A DNA stretch of 64,000 nucleotides from Marinomonas sp. MED121 (GCF_000153025.1 NZ_CH672429.1:795079-859078), one strand, 5' to 3'. Shown: positions 8,791-18,980, counted from the first letter of the stretch. Notes: a model not told the origin generated them from the letters alone. Program-made: numbers and translations.

Positions 8791-10350
8791 ATGGCCGACC
8801 AAATTGACAATAAAGAACAAGATAAAGCGAATACAGACACCCAACACAAGACAGACTCAACCTCGCTTGAATCAAATACGTCAAGCTTGACACAAGAATC
8901 GACTATGACCTCTCAGTCTCCTGCCCAAAGCTCAAAACGCCCTAACAACACCCTTCTTTACGCCACATTGGCAGTGAGTTTAGGGGCTTTATCCTTAAGC
9001 GGCTGGCAATTTTATCAAGCAAGCTTAGAAGACTATGACGCTAAACTTAGCCGAATCAGCCAAAGTAATGCCAAACTAGAGACCATTTTGGCACAACAAA
9101 CCCAAACACTGGCTCAGGTTGAACCGATTAAATCAGCAGTTAGCAAGGTCATTCCGGCACTTAAAAAGCTAGAAACCGATGATCAGAATACGCAAGAAAA
9201 TACCGCTAAACTTGGCGCTGAAATTACCTCAGTACGCAAACAATTAAGCCGTTTAAAAAACACAAGTAAAGAAGACTGGAAGCTGGCTGAAGCCGAATAC
9301 CTTGTCAGATTAGCCAATCAACGTTTATTAATGGAGAAAGACATTAATGGGGCAGAACAAATGCTTGTTAGCGCGGATGCCATTCTTGCTGAAATGAAAG
9401 ATCCATTGCTGTTTGATACTAGGCGCGCCCTTGCAAAAGATATTCAGGCTCTCAAATCCACCCGTTCATTTGATTTAGAAGGTGTATATCTTCAATTAGA
9501 AGCCCTTTCCTCTCAAGTGAAAGAGCTTCCTCAAAAAGAAGCTAGCAAGCTATTCAGCCAAGCAGCAAAACAAGACAGTACTGATACGCCAGAACCAGAA
9601 CTCTCTTATATGAAAGCGTTAGGTCAAGATATCTGGCAAACACTCAGATCTTTAGTGGTGATAAATTACAATAGCAAGCCCATCAAGCCGCTGTTGCCTC
9701 CTACCGAGTATCAGCAGCTAGTCACAGGGATTCAATTACAAGTCAACGTGGCACAACTGGCATTAATGAAGCAGGAAAGTAGCGTTTATCAGATTGCCCT
9801 TGAACATATCGCCAACGCAGTGAATGAACACTTTGATATCGATTCAGCAGGAGTATCAGGTTACCTCACCAGTTTAACCGCGCTACAACAAATCAATGTT
9901 TCACCTGAATTACCTCTTCCTCGTGATTCGCTCACCAGCATGCGAGACCTAATGCAAACTTGGAACGGTAAAGGCAAAAATAACCAAGAAGCCATTCAAG
10001 CCCCGGCCGAGACCTTAGGTATTAGCGCCGAGCAAGATATTGTGGCCAAACCGCTGGCTAATGACGTACCTGAACTTGAACCTGTCGACGCTAAGACAGA
10101 AGACGTGATATTAACCCCCTCTTCATCAGAAGCTCAGGCTAGAAGTGAGAGTGAATCTGTCATAGAAGACAAAAAAGGACTTTCGCCGACACCAACAGAA
10201 ACAGAAACAGAAACAAGTACGGGCGAACCCTCTATCCCAGTCGCGCAAGAAAGCTTGGTAACACAAGAGAGCCCAGCAATAGCAGAAACGCCAGAGGCAA
10301 CACAAACACAAGAAACACCTGAGAGCTTGCCAGAGGAGACGAGCCTATGA
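8791..10350 (+). CDS. hemX: HemX family membrane protein
   Basis: A 519-residue inner-membrane protein with one transmembrane helix near residues 53-73, preceded by a polar Ser/Thr/Gln-rich cytoplasmic tail. After the helix comes a coiled-coil-like region (about 75-150) and a mostly helical periplasmic domain to about residue 390. The C-terminal 120 residues are Glu/Thr/Pro rich with a TETETET repeat. The family was once called uroporphyrin-III C-methyltransferase by association, but no SAM-binding motif is visible here. It probably helps organise haem synthesis at the membrane. It overlaps hemY by 4 bp (ATGA), implying translational coupling. Confidence 0.88.
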   Translation: MADQIDNKEQDKANTDTQHKTDSTSLESNTSSLTQESTMTSQSPAQSSKRPNNTLLYATLAVSLGALSLSGWQFYQASLEDYDAKLSRISQSNAKLETILAQQTQTLAQVEPIKSAVSKVIPALKKLETDDQNTQENTAKLGAEITSVRKQLSRLKNTSKEDWKLAEAEYLVRLANQRLLMEKDINGAEQMLVSADAILAEMKDPLLFDTRRALAKDIQALKSTRSFDLEGVYLQLEALSSQVKELPQKEASKLFSQAAKQDSTDTPEPELSYMKALGQDIWQTLRSLVVINYNSKPIKPLLPPTEYQQLVTGIQLQVNVAQLALMKQESSVYQIALEHIANAVNEHFDIDSAGVSGYLTSLTALQQINVSPELPLPRDSLTSMRDLMQTWNGKGKNNQEAIQAPAETLGISAEQDIVAKPLANDVPELEPVDAKTEDVILTPSSSEAQARSESESVIEDKKGLSPTPTETETETSTGEPSIPVAQESLVTQESPAIAETPEATQTQETPESLPEETSL

Positions 10351-11597
10351 GACGTTTATTTTTAATCATTGTCTCTGTCTTGATTGTCGGTGGGACCCTT
10401 GGCATCTTGATGAAACAAGACACAGGCTATGTTTTATTAGCCTATGGAAACATTACATTAGAGACAAGCATTTGGGTATTTTCCGCTTTTATTCTGGTGT
10501 TATTATTTGTTCTAAGCTGGGTAAAGCGCATTTTATTTGCAAGCTTAAAACCCGGTAGTTCACTGGCTAAACTTACCGGCAATCTTCATCAAAAGCGCGC
10601 TTCTCGAAATACCATTCGAGGCCTATTAGAATTAGTCGGTGGCAACTGGTCCAAGGCGGAGAAACTGCTCACCAAAAGCGCCAGTAATGTGCCCTACCCT
10701 CTTATTAATCATATTGCGGCAGCATACGCTGCAAGTGAGCAAGATAACAACGAGCGTTCTAAAACCTTGCTACGTGAAGCTCATCGCTCGTCCCCTGAAG
10801 CAGAATTCGCCATTAGTTTTGCTCAAAGCCAAATACAAATGCGCCAAGGGCATTTTGAAAGCGCATTAGCCACCTTATTACGCTTGCATAAAATCCAACC
10901 CAAGCACAGACAAGTACTTAAAATGCTCGTCCAAGCCTATAGCCACCTAGAAGACTGGCAAGCACTTTTAAACCTAACCCCTTTACTGAAAAAAGAAGGT
11001 ATTCTCAACGATAGCAATATGTTGGATTTAGAGAAAAAGGCCTTTAACGCTTTGCTTGAACACTTTAGTCATAAATCACTTCAAGGCCATAGCCATTCAG
11101 ACATACTGAAAACTATCGATACCGTGTGGCAAAAACTAGATGGGCTTGAGGATGATGAGAATATGCGTATCACTTACGCTAAAGCCATGCTTGAGTTTGG
11201 TGACGAATCGAAAGCAGAAAGCTTTATCCGTAAGTGTTTGAATAAACTTTGGTCAGATCAACTGGTATTAGTTTATGGCCAAATTGAACATAAGAATGCC
11301 AAAAAAGCCTTACAACAAGCCGAGTCATGGTTATCAAAACACAAAGACAGCGCTGAACTACTACTCACCTGCGGCCGACTTAGTCAAATGCTTCAACTAT
11401 GGGGCAAGGCTAGAGATTACTATCAGTCTTCTATTGATTTACAACCTAAACCTGAAGCTATCTCAGACCTGGGTCGTTTATTGAATGCTTTGGGAGATAA
11501 TGAGGCAAGCCAAGCCTTATTCTTAGCCAGTTTAAATGCTCAGAATAAACAAATTCAAGAGTTGCCATTACCCAGTTTACTGAGTAAATCTAGCTAG
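10347..11597 (+). CDS. hemY: HemY, TPR-containing haem-biosynthesis-associated protein
   Basis: A 416-residue protein with two N-terminal transmembrane helices (about 4-24 and 40-62), then helical tetratricopeptide-like repeats to the C-terminus. The layout is that of the gammaproteobacterial HemY/HemY_N family. This is not the Bacillus protoporphyrinogen oxidase of the same name, and no FAD motif is present. It is the last gene of the hem operon, starting inside the hemX stop, and a terminator follows 18 bp after its stop. Confidence 0.92.
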   Translation: MRRLFLIIVSVLIVGGTLGILMKQDTGYVLLAYGNITLETSIWVFSAFILVLLFVLSWVKRILFASLKPGSSLAKLTGNLHQKRASRNTIRGLLELVGGNWSKAEKLLTKSASNVPYPLINHIAAAYAASEQDNNERSKTLLREAHRSSPEAEFAISFAQSQIQMRQGHFESALATLLRLHKIQPKHRQVLKMLVQAYSHLEDWQALLNLTPLLKKEGILNDSNMLDLEKKAFNALLEHFSHKSLQGHSHSDILKTIDTVWQKLDGLEDDENMRITYAKAMLEFGDESKAESFIRKCLNKLWSDQLVLVYGQIEHKNAKKALQQAESWLSKHKDSAELLLTCGRLSQMLQLWGKARDYYQSSIDLQPKPEAISDLGRLLNALGDNEASQALFLASLNAQNKQIQELPLPSLLSKSS

Positions 11598-11614
11598 CTA
11601 TTCACAAACAATAG

Positions 11615-11638
11615 AAGGAGCATTCATGCTCCTTTTTT
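11615..11638 (+). terminator. Rho-independent terminator of the hem operon
   Basis: An 8-bp stem (aaggagca with tgctcctt) and a 4-nt loop run into TTTTTT. The site lies between convergent genes. Confidence 0.85.
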
Positions 11639-11647
11639 ACCCTCCAC

Positions 11648-14600
11648 TTAAAGTCGAGAGCCTTCAAGCACCTCTAAAATCGTATCGATCAAATGGGTTA
11701 AATCAAAGGGCTTAGGGATATACGCATTCATCCCCACCTCAAGACAATGCTCGATTACATCAGCCTGAATATTCGCCGTCATGGCAATAATAGGAAGCTT
11801 GGATTCTAGCTCATTGCGAATCACCAAACTGGTCTGATAACCATCAAAATCCGGCATTTGAATATCCATCAAAATAAGGTCTATTTTATGAGGATGACTA
11901 AGATAAGATAAAGCCTCAACCCCGGACTCAACAGACACCACATTTGCACCAGCATGCTTAAGTAAGCCCGCCGCAACCAAACTATTTATCGGATTATCTT
12001 CCACCAAAAGTAGATTAATTCCAAACAAGCTTGCTTTAGGTTCGCGATTCAACTCACCTAAGTAGGCATAATCATCCGCTAACATGGCAAAAACTTCATC
12101 ACTCGACTTAGCAACTTTAAAGGTATGCATATCGATTTTTGAAAGATCATTAGCAGCAATTAAGGGCTTTGGTTGACCTTGTCGACCACTCAAAAAGAGA
12201 CGAGATAAGGCTTGATGAAAGGCATTTTTTGTCACTGGTTTATCGAGTGTGATGGTGCCGTAATTGTCCAACACTAATGCCTTTTCTAATAGATTTTGCT
12301 GATCATAAGCGGTCACCATTAATAAACAAGGTGGCATTAAATAAGAGTCTAATTTGTACACTTGCTCAATAACATCAAGCCCATCAAAGGCTGGCATTTT
12401 GTAATCTAAAATGACCAAATCATAATCGTTTGATGGAGTTAGTTTTGCGATAGCTTCTAACCCAGTTTGTACAGAATCAATATCACAAGCAAAAGGCATT
12501 AATTGTTTTTCTAACACCTTAATCGAGCGATTATCATCATCGACAATGAGCACACGTTTAAACTTACCTTCTAATAAATCGGGTGAACTTATCAGTGTTT
12601 GTTTAACACAAACCTCTAAAGGCAGTTGCACATGAAATGATGTACCTTTTCCTAAATGACTCTCAACGCGAATACTACCGTCCATCAATTCAATCAACTT
12701 TTTGGTAATGGCCAACCCTAACCCTGTACCACCAAAACGACGATTGATCGATGCCTCAGCTTGCTTAAAATCAGTAAAGATATGCTCTAACTGCTCAGGG
12801 TTCATACCGATTCCTGAGTCTTCAACACACATGCTAATCTCATTTTCAGATAACATTTTGATGCTAATTAACACATGGCCTTTTTGCGTAAACTTAATGG
12901 CATTACTGCCCAGATTCAAAAGAATCTGCTTAAGTTTTAAAGCATCCGTTTGAATGGTTTCTGGCAAGTTATCATCAATATCAAATAAGACTTCTATGTC
13001 TTTGGTTGTCAGGCTTGCCGATAAAATCAGCGCCATCTCATCAATCAAACTTGATAACTGAAACTCATGTTTTTCCACCAACATAGAGTTCGCTTCTATC
13101 TTGGAGAAGTCCAAAATGTCGTTCAATATTTTAAGTAAAGAATGCGCAGCAACTTGGGTTTTATCAATGAAGTCTGATTGTACCGGTGATAAAGATGTCT
13201 TTTTCACCAGTTCTAACAATCCAATCACAGCATTCATCGGCGTTCTTAGCTCATGACTCATATTGGCTAAGAAGTGAGATTTCGCTTCACTTGCAATATC
13301 CGCTCTTTCTTTTGCTGTTGCTAATTCATGCTCTTTTTTAAGCCTGTCATTAATATCCCGTGCAACTAAATGCACGTATTCTTTACCATCAAGATAAATC
13401 AAGTTGGCATTGACGGAAACATGCACCTCTTCCCCATGCACGTTATGAAAGCTGGTATCAAACCACACTTTTTTATACTGCTGTAACTCTATTTGATAAG
13501 GGCGCCACCAGCTGTAGGAGTGATCGGGAAAGATATCAAACAACTTACGCCCTAATAAAACCTGACTTTTCACCCCTAGTGCATCACAAGCCGCTTGATT
13601 GACCTTAATCATTGCGCCCACATCATCCATCCAAAGCACGGCATCAGAGGTAGATTCAGTAGAGACTTTCTCAAGTTGCCACTCAAACTCTAAATATTTT
13701 TGCCGAGTTAAGTCTGTGACTATGGCCAAATACCCCATACTTTCGCCTTGATCATTATGAATCAAGCTGACACTCAAACTGCCTGCAAAGCGGCTTAGGT
13801 CCTTACGAATAAATATCCTTTCTTGGTCTTCATGATTGACCTGTTGACGATTTCGGTCAATTAATTCTTGCTCAATCAAGGTGCGCTTCATATACCTCGC
13901 AAGCTGTGACCCTTGCTGATAAAGAGGAGGATAAGCATCGCCTAATTCATCTGCAAAAAACAAACTATCCGGTTTAGCAATCACATCCGCTTCATTAAAT
14001 TGAAATAAATATTTGGTCGCAGGATTAATAAATGTCACTAGGCCTTCAAGGTCAGTCGCGATCACCGCAAAGGCGGTACTGTTTAGAATCCCTGATTGCA
14101 AATTAAGCACTGATTTCATTTGCTCAGTTCTAAGTTTTACAACCTCCTCTAACTCTTCATTTGATCGCTGTAAGGCTTTTTCCGTTCGCTTTACATGACT
14201 TATGTCCACGGCAGCTATGGTGACCCCCATGGAGCGCTTATTTTTATCCAGCATGGGTGTGACATGTAGCCCCAAGGACAATAGGTGCCCTTCTTTATGA
14301 CGCCTTTGAGTATCTAGAATATTGTAAGACTGGCCCTTACTAATAAAGTCTTTCCCCATATCATATTCAGCCCATTTATCATCAGGTAAGACCAAACCTG
14401 GGAAAAAGCGTCCTAGCGCCTCCTCTTCGGAATAACCAAATAATAAGGCTGCGGCGGGGTTCCAACTGATAATACAATCTTCCGTATCTAGGCTAATAAT
14501 GGCTTCATTTACGCTGGACAAAATGGAGTCTAATTTAATACTTTGACGAACCACCTGACGACGACGAGAAAGAGAGGTCACTAGAAAGAAAGCCAATGCA

Positions 14601-15601
14601 GCTAACAATAAAGCACCTGCAAAAACCGTCCTTTGAATAGAGCGCTCATCGACTAGATGCATATCATCAATAAACTGTTTACTTGCGGTTAGCTCTATTA
14701 CCCAGTGGCGGTTATAAAACTTGAGGTTAGTATTCGCATGGTATTCACTTCTTTGTGTGACATCTTGCTGAAAGAAGATTTGATTATCCAGATTGCTCAC
14801 ATCGCGAATCGTCAAAGCAAGCTCATTTTGGGTTAAGTCCAGAGCATTAATGAGATTCTTTCCTAAAAATCGAGCATAGCTCCAACCAATCAAGGTCTTT
14901 TCATTTAGTTCATCTGGGGGGGTAAAACGCGATTCTTCATACATAGGAAAAAAGATTAAAAAGCCCTTTTCATCCAATGCCAAACTTTGATCGAAGAACA
15001 TGGGAGGTGTCATTTGAAAGTTATTATGCAAGGCAGCATTTAAAGCAATTTCTTGAATCACAGGATTAAACGCAAAGTTAAAACCTAAGACAGACAGGTT
15101 TAATCGAGTGTTGATATATTGCACTGCAAAGTAGTGATCGGCCTCATCACTAATTGGGGCTATGGTATAGCTCTGACGAAGCTGGTCTGTCATCCAATCT
15201 TCAAACTCAACCCTTTCCTTTTTAGTGACAAATCGCGCAATCCCAAAATCAGTCACATTAGGGAATTCACGGGTGAAGTTTTTCGCTTTAGAGAATTTTA
15301 CGAAATGATCATAGGAGAGCAGGTTATTATCTGAACTATTTACCAAGGCCTGTAAATCTGTCAGCGCATATTCGTAATAACGAAATTCGTCATGTAAACG
15401 CTGCTGATAATTACTTAATAACGTATTCAGCTCAAACTCAATCCGTTTATTATTTTTTAAGCGCTGCTGCTCACTAAAGTAATTAGCTGTTGGAATACCG
15501 AGTAATAGAATAAACAAGGCGACCCCATAGTTAGGCAACCAACCTTTGACTAACTCACGTGAATCTCGGTCAAATAAACGAGACAGTCCTCCAAACAGCA
15601 T
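11648..15601 (-). CDS. Orphan CHASE/PAS hybrid sensor histidine kinase with two receiver domains
   Basis: A 1317-residue inner-membrane kinase. Order of parts: transmembrane helix near 25-43; periplasmic CHASE-type sensor about 60-300; second helix about 325-345; three PAS-type segments (about 355-480, 500-640, 650-765); HisKA with the phospho-acceptor in SHELRTP near residue 783; HATPase with a GTGLGLAI G-box; receiver 1 with phospho-Asp in LDYKMP near 1065; receiver 2 with MDIQMP near 1243. No HPt domain or cognate response regulator is adjacent, so phosphate must pass to partners elsewhere. CHASE domains sense small molecules outside the cell; the ligand is unknown. It is convergent with hemY. 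Confidence 0.9.
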   Translation of the reverse strand: MLFGGLSRLFDRDSRELVKGWLPNYGVALFILLLGIPTANYFSEQQRLKNNKRIEFELNTLLSNYQQRLHDEFRYYEYALTDLQALVNSSDNNLLSYDHFVKFSKAKNFTREFPNVTDFGIARFVTKKERVEFEDWMTDQLRQSYTIAPISDEADHYFAVQYINTRLNLSVLGFNFAFNPVIQEIALNAALHNNFQMTPPMFFDQSLALDEKGFLIFFPMYEESRFTPPDELNEKTLIGWSYARFLGKNLINALDLTQNELALTIRDVSNLDNQIFFQQDVTQRSEYHANTNLKFYNRHWVIELTASKQFIDDMHLVDERSIQRTVFAGALLLAALAFFLVTSLSRRRQVVRQSIKLDSILSSVNEAIISLDTEDCIISWNPAAALLFGYSEEEALGRFFPGLVLPDDKWAEYDMGKDFISKGQSYNILDTQRRHKEGHLLSLGLHVTPMLDKNKRSMGVTIAAVDISHVKRTEKALQRSNEELEEVVKLRTEQMKSVLNLQSGILNSTAFAVIATDLEGLVTFINPATKYLFQFNEADVIAKPDSLFFADELGDAYPPLYQQGSQLARYMKRTLIEQELIDRNRQQVNHEDQERIFIRKDLSRFAGSLSVSLIHNDQGESMGYLAIVTDLTRQKYLEFEWQLEKVSTESTSDAVLWMDDVGAMIKVNQAACDALGVKSQVLLGRKLFDIFPDHSYSWWRPYQIELQQYKKVWFDTSFHNVHGEEVHVSVNANLIYLDGKEYVHLVARDINDRLKKEHELATAKERADIASEAKSHFLANMSHELRTPMNAVIGLLELVKKTSLSPVQSDFIDKTQVAAHSLLKILNDILDFSKIEANSMLVEKHEFQLSSLIDEMALILSASLTTKDIEVLFDIDDNLPETIQTDALKLKQILLNLGSNAIKFTQKGHVLISIKMLSENEISMCVEDSGIGMNPEQLEHIFTDFKQAEASINRRFGGTGLGLAITKKLIELMDGSIRVESHLGKGTSFHVQLPLEVCVKQTLISSPDLLEGKFKRVLIVDDDNRSIKVLEKQLMPFACDIDSVQTGLEAIAKLTPSNDYDLVILDYKMPAFDGLDVIEQVYKLDSYLMPPCLLMVTAYDQQNLLEKALVLDNYGTITLDKPVTKNAFHQALSRLFLSGRQGQPKPLIAANDLSKIDMHTFKVAKSSDEVFAMLADDYAYLGELNREPKASLFGINLLLVEDNPINSLVAAGLLKHAGANVVSVESGVEALSYLSHPHKIDLILMDIQMPDFDGYQTSLVIRNELESKLPIIAMTANIQADVIEHCLEVGMNAYIPKPFDLTHLIDTILEVLEGSRL

Positions 15602-15928
15602 TTACCAACCTCAAGCATTTATCTTGCCACTCAGCTTAGCAAACTAACCCCTTAGCCATTAAGCCTTTTTTTTGGATTTAACATGGAGATTCGCATTCAA
15701 ACAGACATTTTAGCCGCCAAAGGAATCCCCTCGCCCTTTCAAAGGGCCTAATTTGCGTTCACCAGCAAGATAAACTCAGTTAGCACCAAAAAAGCACACT
15801 AGGCATACTAATTGCACTTTATTAGATCGAGAGTGCCAAAAATAATAATTCGCACCAAACAAAACCAAAAACGATAAAAAAAGGTGCAAACCTAAAAATT
15901 ATGCACCTAAATAAAGCAAGGGAACCCT
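15602..15928. other. Intergenic region upstream of amt
   Basis: Between the divergent hybrid kinase and amt genes. It holds a sigma-54-like element (15800-15816) and several GCACC/GGTGC half-sites, including an inverted pair AGGTGCA-N13-TGCACCT at about 15881-15907, just before the amt start. No gene is seen. Confidence 0.6.
15800..15816 (+). promoter_or_regulatory. Candidate sigma-54 (-24/-12) promoter of amt
   Basis: AGGCATACTAATTGCAC carries GG (15802-15803) and GC (15814-15815) separated by exactly 10 bp, with the consensus TTGC at -12. Amt genes are commonly nitrogen-regulated through NtrC and sigma-54, which makes the match plausible. It is 113 bp upstream of the start codon. Confidence 0.5.
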
Positions 15929-17140
15929 ATGACCGCAATTAACAGCGCCGTTGAGACTCTCGTCTCTAGTTCAAACACCATGTTTATCTTACTGGGTGCC
16001 ATTATGGTTTTTGCCATGCACGCAGGCTTTGCCTTCTTAGAAGTCGGTACCGTTAGAAATAAAAACCAAGTCAACGCCTTAGTTAAAATCATGACGGATT
16101 TCGGGGTCTCCGCCTTAGTTTACTTCTTTGTAGGTTATCAGATAGCTTATGGTGTGGACTTTTTTGCCAGCGCAGAAACCTTAGCCCAAAACAACGGTTA
16201 TGAACTTGTGAAGTTCTTCTTTTTAATGACCTTTGCCGCCGCAATTCCAGCCATTATCTCAGGTGGTGTCGCAGAAAGAGCCAAGTTTTACCCTATGCTC
16301 ATTTCATCAGCCATGATAGTCGGTGTGGTGTACCCTTTCTTTGAAGGCATTATTTGGAACGGTAATTATGGTTTTCAAGCTTGGCTTGAGACTCAGTTTG
16401 GTGCAGGTTTCCATGATTTCGCAGGTTCCGTTGTGGTGCACGGTGTCGGTGGTTGGATTGCATTAGCAGCCATTATGCTACTAGGTTCTCGCAATGGCAG
16501 AATGCGTGGTGGCAAGCTGATGGCGTTCGCCCCATCCAATATTCCTTTCCTAGCCTTAGGCGCTTGGATTTTATGTATTGGCTGGTTTGGCTTTAATGTG
16601 ATGTCGGCGCAAACCTTAGATGGTATTAGCGGTTTGGTTGCAGTTAACTCGTTAATGGCAATGGTAGGTGGCATTTTAAGCGCCATGTTAATTGGTAAAA
16701 ATGATCCAGGCTTTATTCATAACGGTCCTTTAGCTGGGCTAGTGGCTATCTGTGCTGGCTCAGATATTATGCATCCGATAGGCGCACTCTTTACTGGGGC
16801 TATTGCTGGTATTTTATTCACTTGGTTATTTGTCATCATTCAGCAAAAAATGCCAAAAGTAGATGACGTTTTAGGGGTTTGGCCATTACACGGTATTTGT
16901 GGTGCTTGGGGCGGTATTGCTGCGGGGATTTTTGGCTCTCAAGCACTAGGTGGCTTGGGCGGTGTCAGCCTGATGTCACAAATCATAGGCACCTTAGCCG
17001 GTATCAGTATCGCCTTAATTGGCGGCTTTATTGTGTATGGCGCCATGAAAGCAGTGATGGGCCTTAGATTAAGCGAAGAAGATGAGTTTAACGGTGCAGA
17101 TCTATCCATCCATAAAATCAATGCCATGAACAAAGATTAA
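15929..17140 (+). CDS. amt: Ammonium transporter (Amt/MEP/Rh family)
   Basis: A 403-residue integral membrane channel for ammonium uptake with about eleven helices. The pore twin-histidine positions are visible as VHGVGGW near residue 169 and PLHGICGAWGG near residue 320. The family hallmark FAMHAGFAFLEVGTVR lies in the first helices. Unlike many amt loci no glnK (PII) gene is adjacent. A GGAAC-type ribosome site precedes the ATG, and a terminator follows. Expression is probably nitrogen-controlled (see the candidate sigma-54 promoter). Confidence 0.95.
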   Translation: MTAINSAVETLVSSSNTMFILLGAIMVFAMHAGFAFLEVGTVRNKNQVNALVKIMTDFGVSALVYFFVGYQIAYGVDFFASAETLAQNNGYELVKFFFLMTFAAAIPAIISGGVAERAKFYPMLISSAMIVGVVYPFFEGIIWNGNYGFQAWLETQFGAGFHDFAGSVVVHGVGGWIALAAIMLLGSRNGRMRGGKLMAFAPSNIPFLALGAWILCIGWFGFNVMSAQTLDGISGLVAVNSLMAMVGGILSAMLIGKNDPGFIHNGPLAGLVAICAGSDIMHPIGALFTGAIAGILFTWLFVIIQQKMPKVDDVLGVWPLHGICGAWGGIAAGIFGSQALGGLGGVSLMSQIIGTLAGISIALIGGFIVYGAMKAVMGLRLSEEDEFNGADLSIHKINAMNKD

Positions 17141-17161
17141 ATTAGTACTCTCTTCCAAAAG

Positions 17162-17198
17162 CGCCCTTATGGATAATCACCAGAAGGGCGTTATTTTT
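17162..17198 (+). terminator. Rho-independent terminator of amt
   Basis: A 7-bp GC-rich stem (cgccctt 17162-17168 with aagggcg 17184-17190) is followed by TTATTTTT. It lies between convergent genes. Confidence 0.75.
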
Positions 17199-17236
17199 AT
17201 GATAATAGAATAAAGCGGCTAACTAAGATTAACGTG

Positions 17237-17911
17237 TTAAGGCAATAACAAGGATTTAAGCTGATGTAAATCTGCCACTTGGTAAGTGGGCTTAATACCT
17301 TCTGGCACAGGGTTTTGGTGATGATTTAGCCAGCAAGTATCCATCCCAGCTCGCATCCCCCCTAGAATATCAGAATGGGGATTATCACCAACCATAAGCA
17401 CGCTCGATCTATCCTGGTGACCCAATTTATTTAAAGCATGATCAAAAATTTCAATATCGGGTTTTGCCATTCCCACTTGCTCAGAAATAATTACATCAGC
17501 AAAATATTTTTTTAATCCCGTATTCTCTAAACGAACTTGTTGAAGCTCGGTAAAACCATTGGTAATAATGGCCATATTGACCTTAGATGAAAGCGCTTCT
17601 AATAAGGTTTCTGCACCAGGTAAAGGCAAACAGACTTTTGCCATGGCATTTAAAAAGCCAGAGTTAAGTTCGTATGCACTTACATTTAAACGCTTTGCCC
17701 AATGGGTAAAACGTTCCGTTTTTAACGTATCTGCACTGATTTTTTTCTCTTGGTAGTCAACCCAAAGAGGCTTATTGAGCGCTTTGTATTGGGCATAGTC
17801 CTGCTCAGAAAACACCACATCATAATCTTTAAACAAGACTTTAAGTCCAGCAAAGTCATCAAAAGAGAACAAGGTTTCATCGGCATCAAATAAAAGCCAC
17901 TGGTATTTCAT
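17237..17911 (-). CDS. yjjG: HAD-family pyrimidine 5'-nucleotidase (YjjG-like)
   Basis: A 224-residue haloacid-dehalogenase-fold phosphatase. Motif I DADETLF holds the two catalytic Asps (residues 9 and 11). Motif II is the Thr/Asn of IITNG, motif III the Lys in GMAKPD, and motif IV GDNPHSD. The alpha-helical cap follows motif I. The sequence is close to the YjjG type, which dephosphorylates (d)UMP and non-canonical pyrimidine nucleotides as house cleaning. The exact substrate is inferred from family resemblance only. It is convergent with amt. Confidence 0.8.
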   Translation of the reverse strand: MKYQWLLFDADETLFSFDDFAGLKVLFKDYDVVFSEQDYAQYKALNKPLWVDYQEKKISADTLKTERFTHWAKRLNVSAYELNSGFLNAMAKVCLPLPGAETLLEALSSKVNMAIITNGFTELQQVRLENTGLKKYFADVIISEQVGMAKPDIEIFDHALNKLGHQDRSSVLMVGDNPHSDILGGMRAGMDTCWLNHHQNPVPEGIKPTYQVADLHQLKSLLLP

Positions 17912-18041
17912 CTAAATTTACTCCTAAAAAATCAGTATATAATTCCAATTTAAAACAAACAATGATGTAAAATAGAAAGACTAAGTTGAGAAAAACTCAA
18001 CAAAAATATCGTTTAAACAAACCCTACTTTGAAGGTCTAAT

Positions 18042-18980
18042 ATGACAAGTTTTAATGCCCTACCCATTTTTGTTGCCCTAGTTGAAACAGGCAGTTTTTC
18101 TAAAGCGGGTGAGCATTTAAACAGTTCAAAATCAGCCGTCAGTAAACGTATCACTCAATTAGAAAACGAACTAGGTGCTCAGTTATTAAATCGTACAACC
18201 AGAAGCCTCACCCTAACCGAAGCGGGTGAAGCCTATTATGACTATGCAAGCCAAGCACTTGCTCTTGCCCAAGAAGCGGAAAACGCGGTCAGTCTTATGC
18301 AGGCTAAGCCAAAAGGGAAGTTAAAACTCAGTGTCCCAATGACATTTGGCCGATTATACATAGCGCCAATCATCCCCGCCTTTATGGCCCTGTATCCGGA
18401 TATCCAAATTGAAATGATCATGGACGATAAACGCCAAGACTTTATCAAGCAAGGGTTTGATATTGGTATTCGTATCGGTCAATTAGAAGATTCAAGCTTA
18501 GTGGCAAAAAAGCTAGCCGATTGTCAAAGCTATCTCTGTGCTGCACCCGCATATCTTGATAAACAAGGAACACCGAAAAAACCTGAGGACCTAACAAGAC
18601 ATAATTGCCTTTATTACTCCTATTTTAGAGCAGGACAAGATTGGCAGTTCCTAAAAAAGTCCGTCAGACACAGAAACTATCAAGACAGTGATTTTATCAG
18701 AGTCGCTGCCAAGGGAAACTATCGCGTAAACAATTCAGAAGCACTGTATGAAGCGGCACTGGCAGGTTTAGGCATAGTCAATATGCCCACCTTTATTGTC
18801 GGTCCAGCGATAAGAGAAACCCAACTGATTCCCCTACTCACGGATTACCCTCAACCCCTTCATGGCATTTATGCCATTTTTCCAGAGCGTAAACACCTTA
18901 CTGCGAAGGTACGTGTCTTTATTGACTTTTTACAAGAAAAAATAGGTAAGGAAACCCCTGTTTGGGAACAAGGGCTTTAA
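18042..18980 (+). CDS. LysR family transcriptional regulator
   Basis: A 312-residue regulator with an N-terminal winged HTH (residues 1-60, GSFSKAGEHLNSSKSAVSKR) and a periplasmic-binding-like effector domain. The sequence resembles the CrgA/AaeR-type LysR branch. It stands alone, divergent from the YjjG-like gene and convergent with the beta-barrel gene. The target is unknown; by divergence yjjG is a possible but weak candidate. Confidence 0.88.
   Translation: MTSFNALPIFVALVETGSFSKAGEHLNSSKSAVSKRITQLENELGAQLLNRTTRSLTLTEAGEAYYDYASQALALAQEAENAVSLMQAKPKGKLKLSVPMTFGRLYIAPIIPAFMALYPDIQIEMIMDDKRQDFIKQGFDIGIRIGQLEDSSLVAKKLADCQSYLCAAPAYLDKQGTPKKPEDLTRHNCLYYSYFRAGQDWQFLKKSVRHRNYQDSDFIRVAAKGNYRVNNSEALYEAALAGLGIVNMPTFIVGPAIRETQLIPLLTDYPQPLHGIYAIFPERKHLTAKVRVFIDFLQEKIGKETPVWEQGL

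Noticed and set aside
8791-10350. Annotation of hemX as an active uroporphyrin-III methyltransferase
   Set aside because: No SAM-binding motifs; the protein is a one-helix membrane protein with coiled coil, so only the family name is retained.
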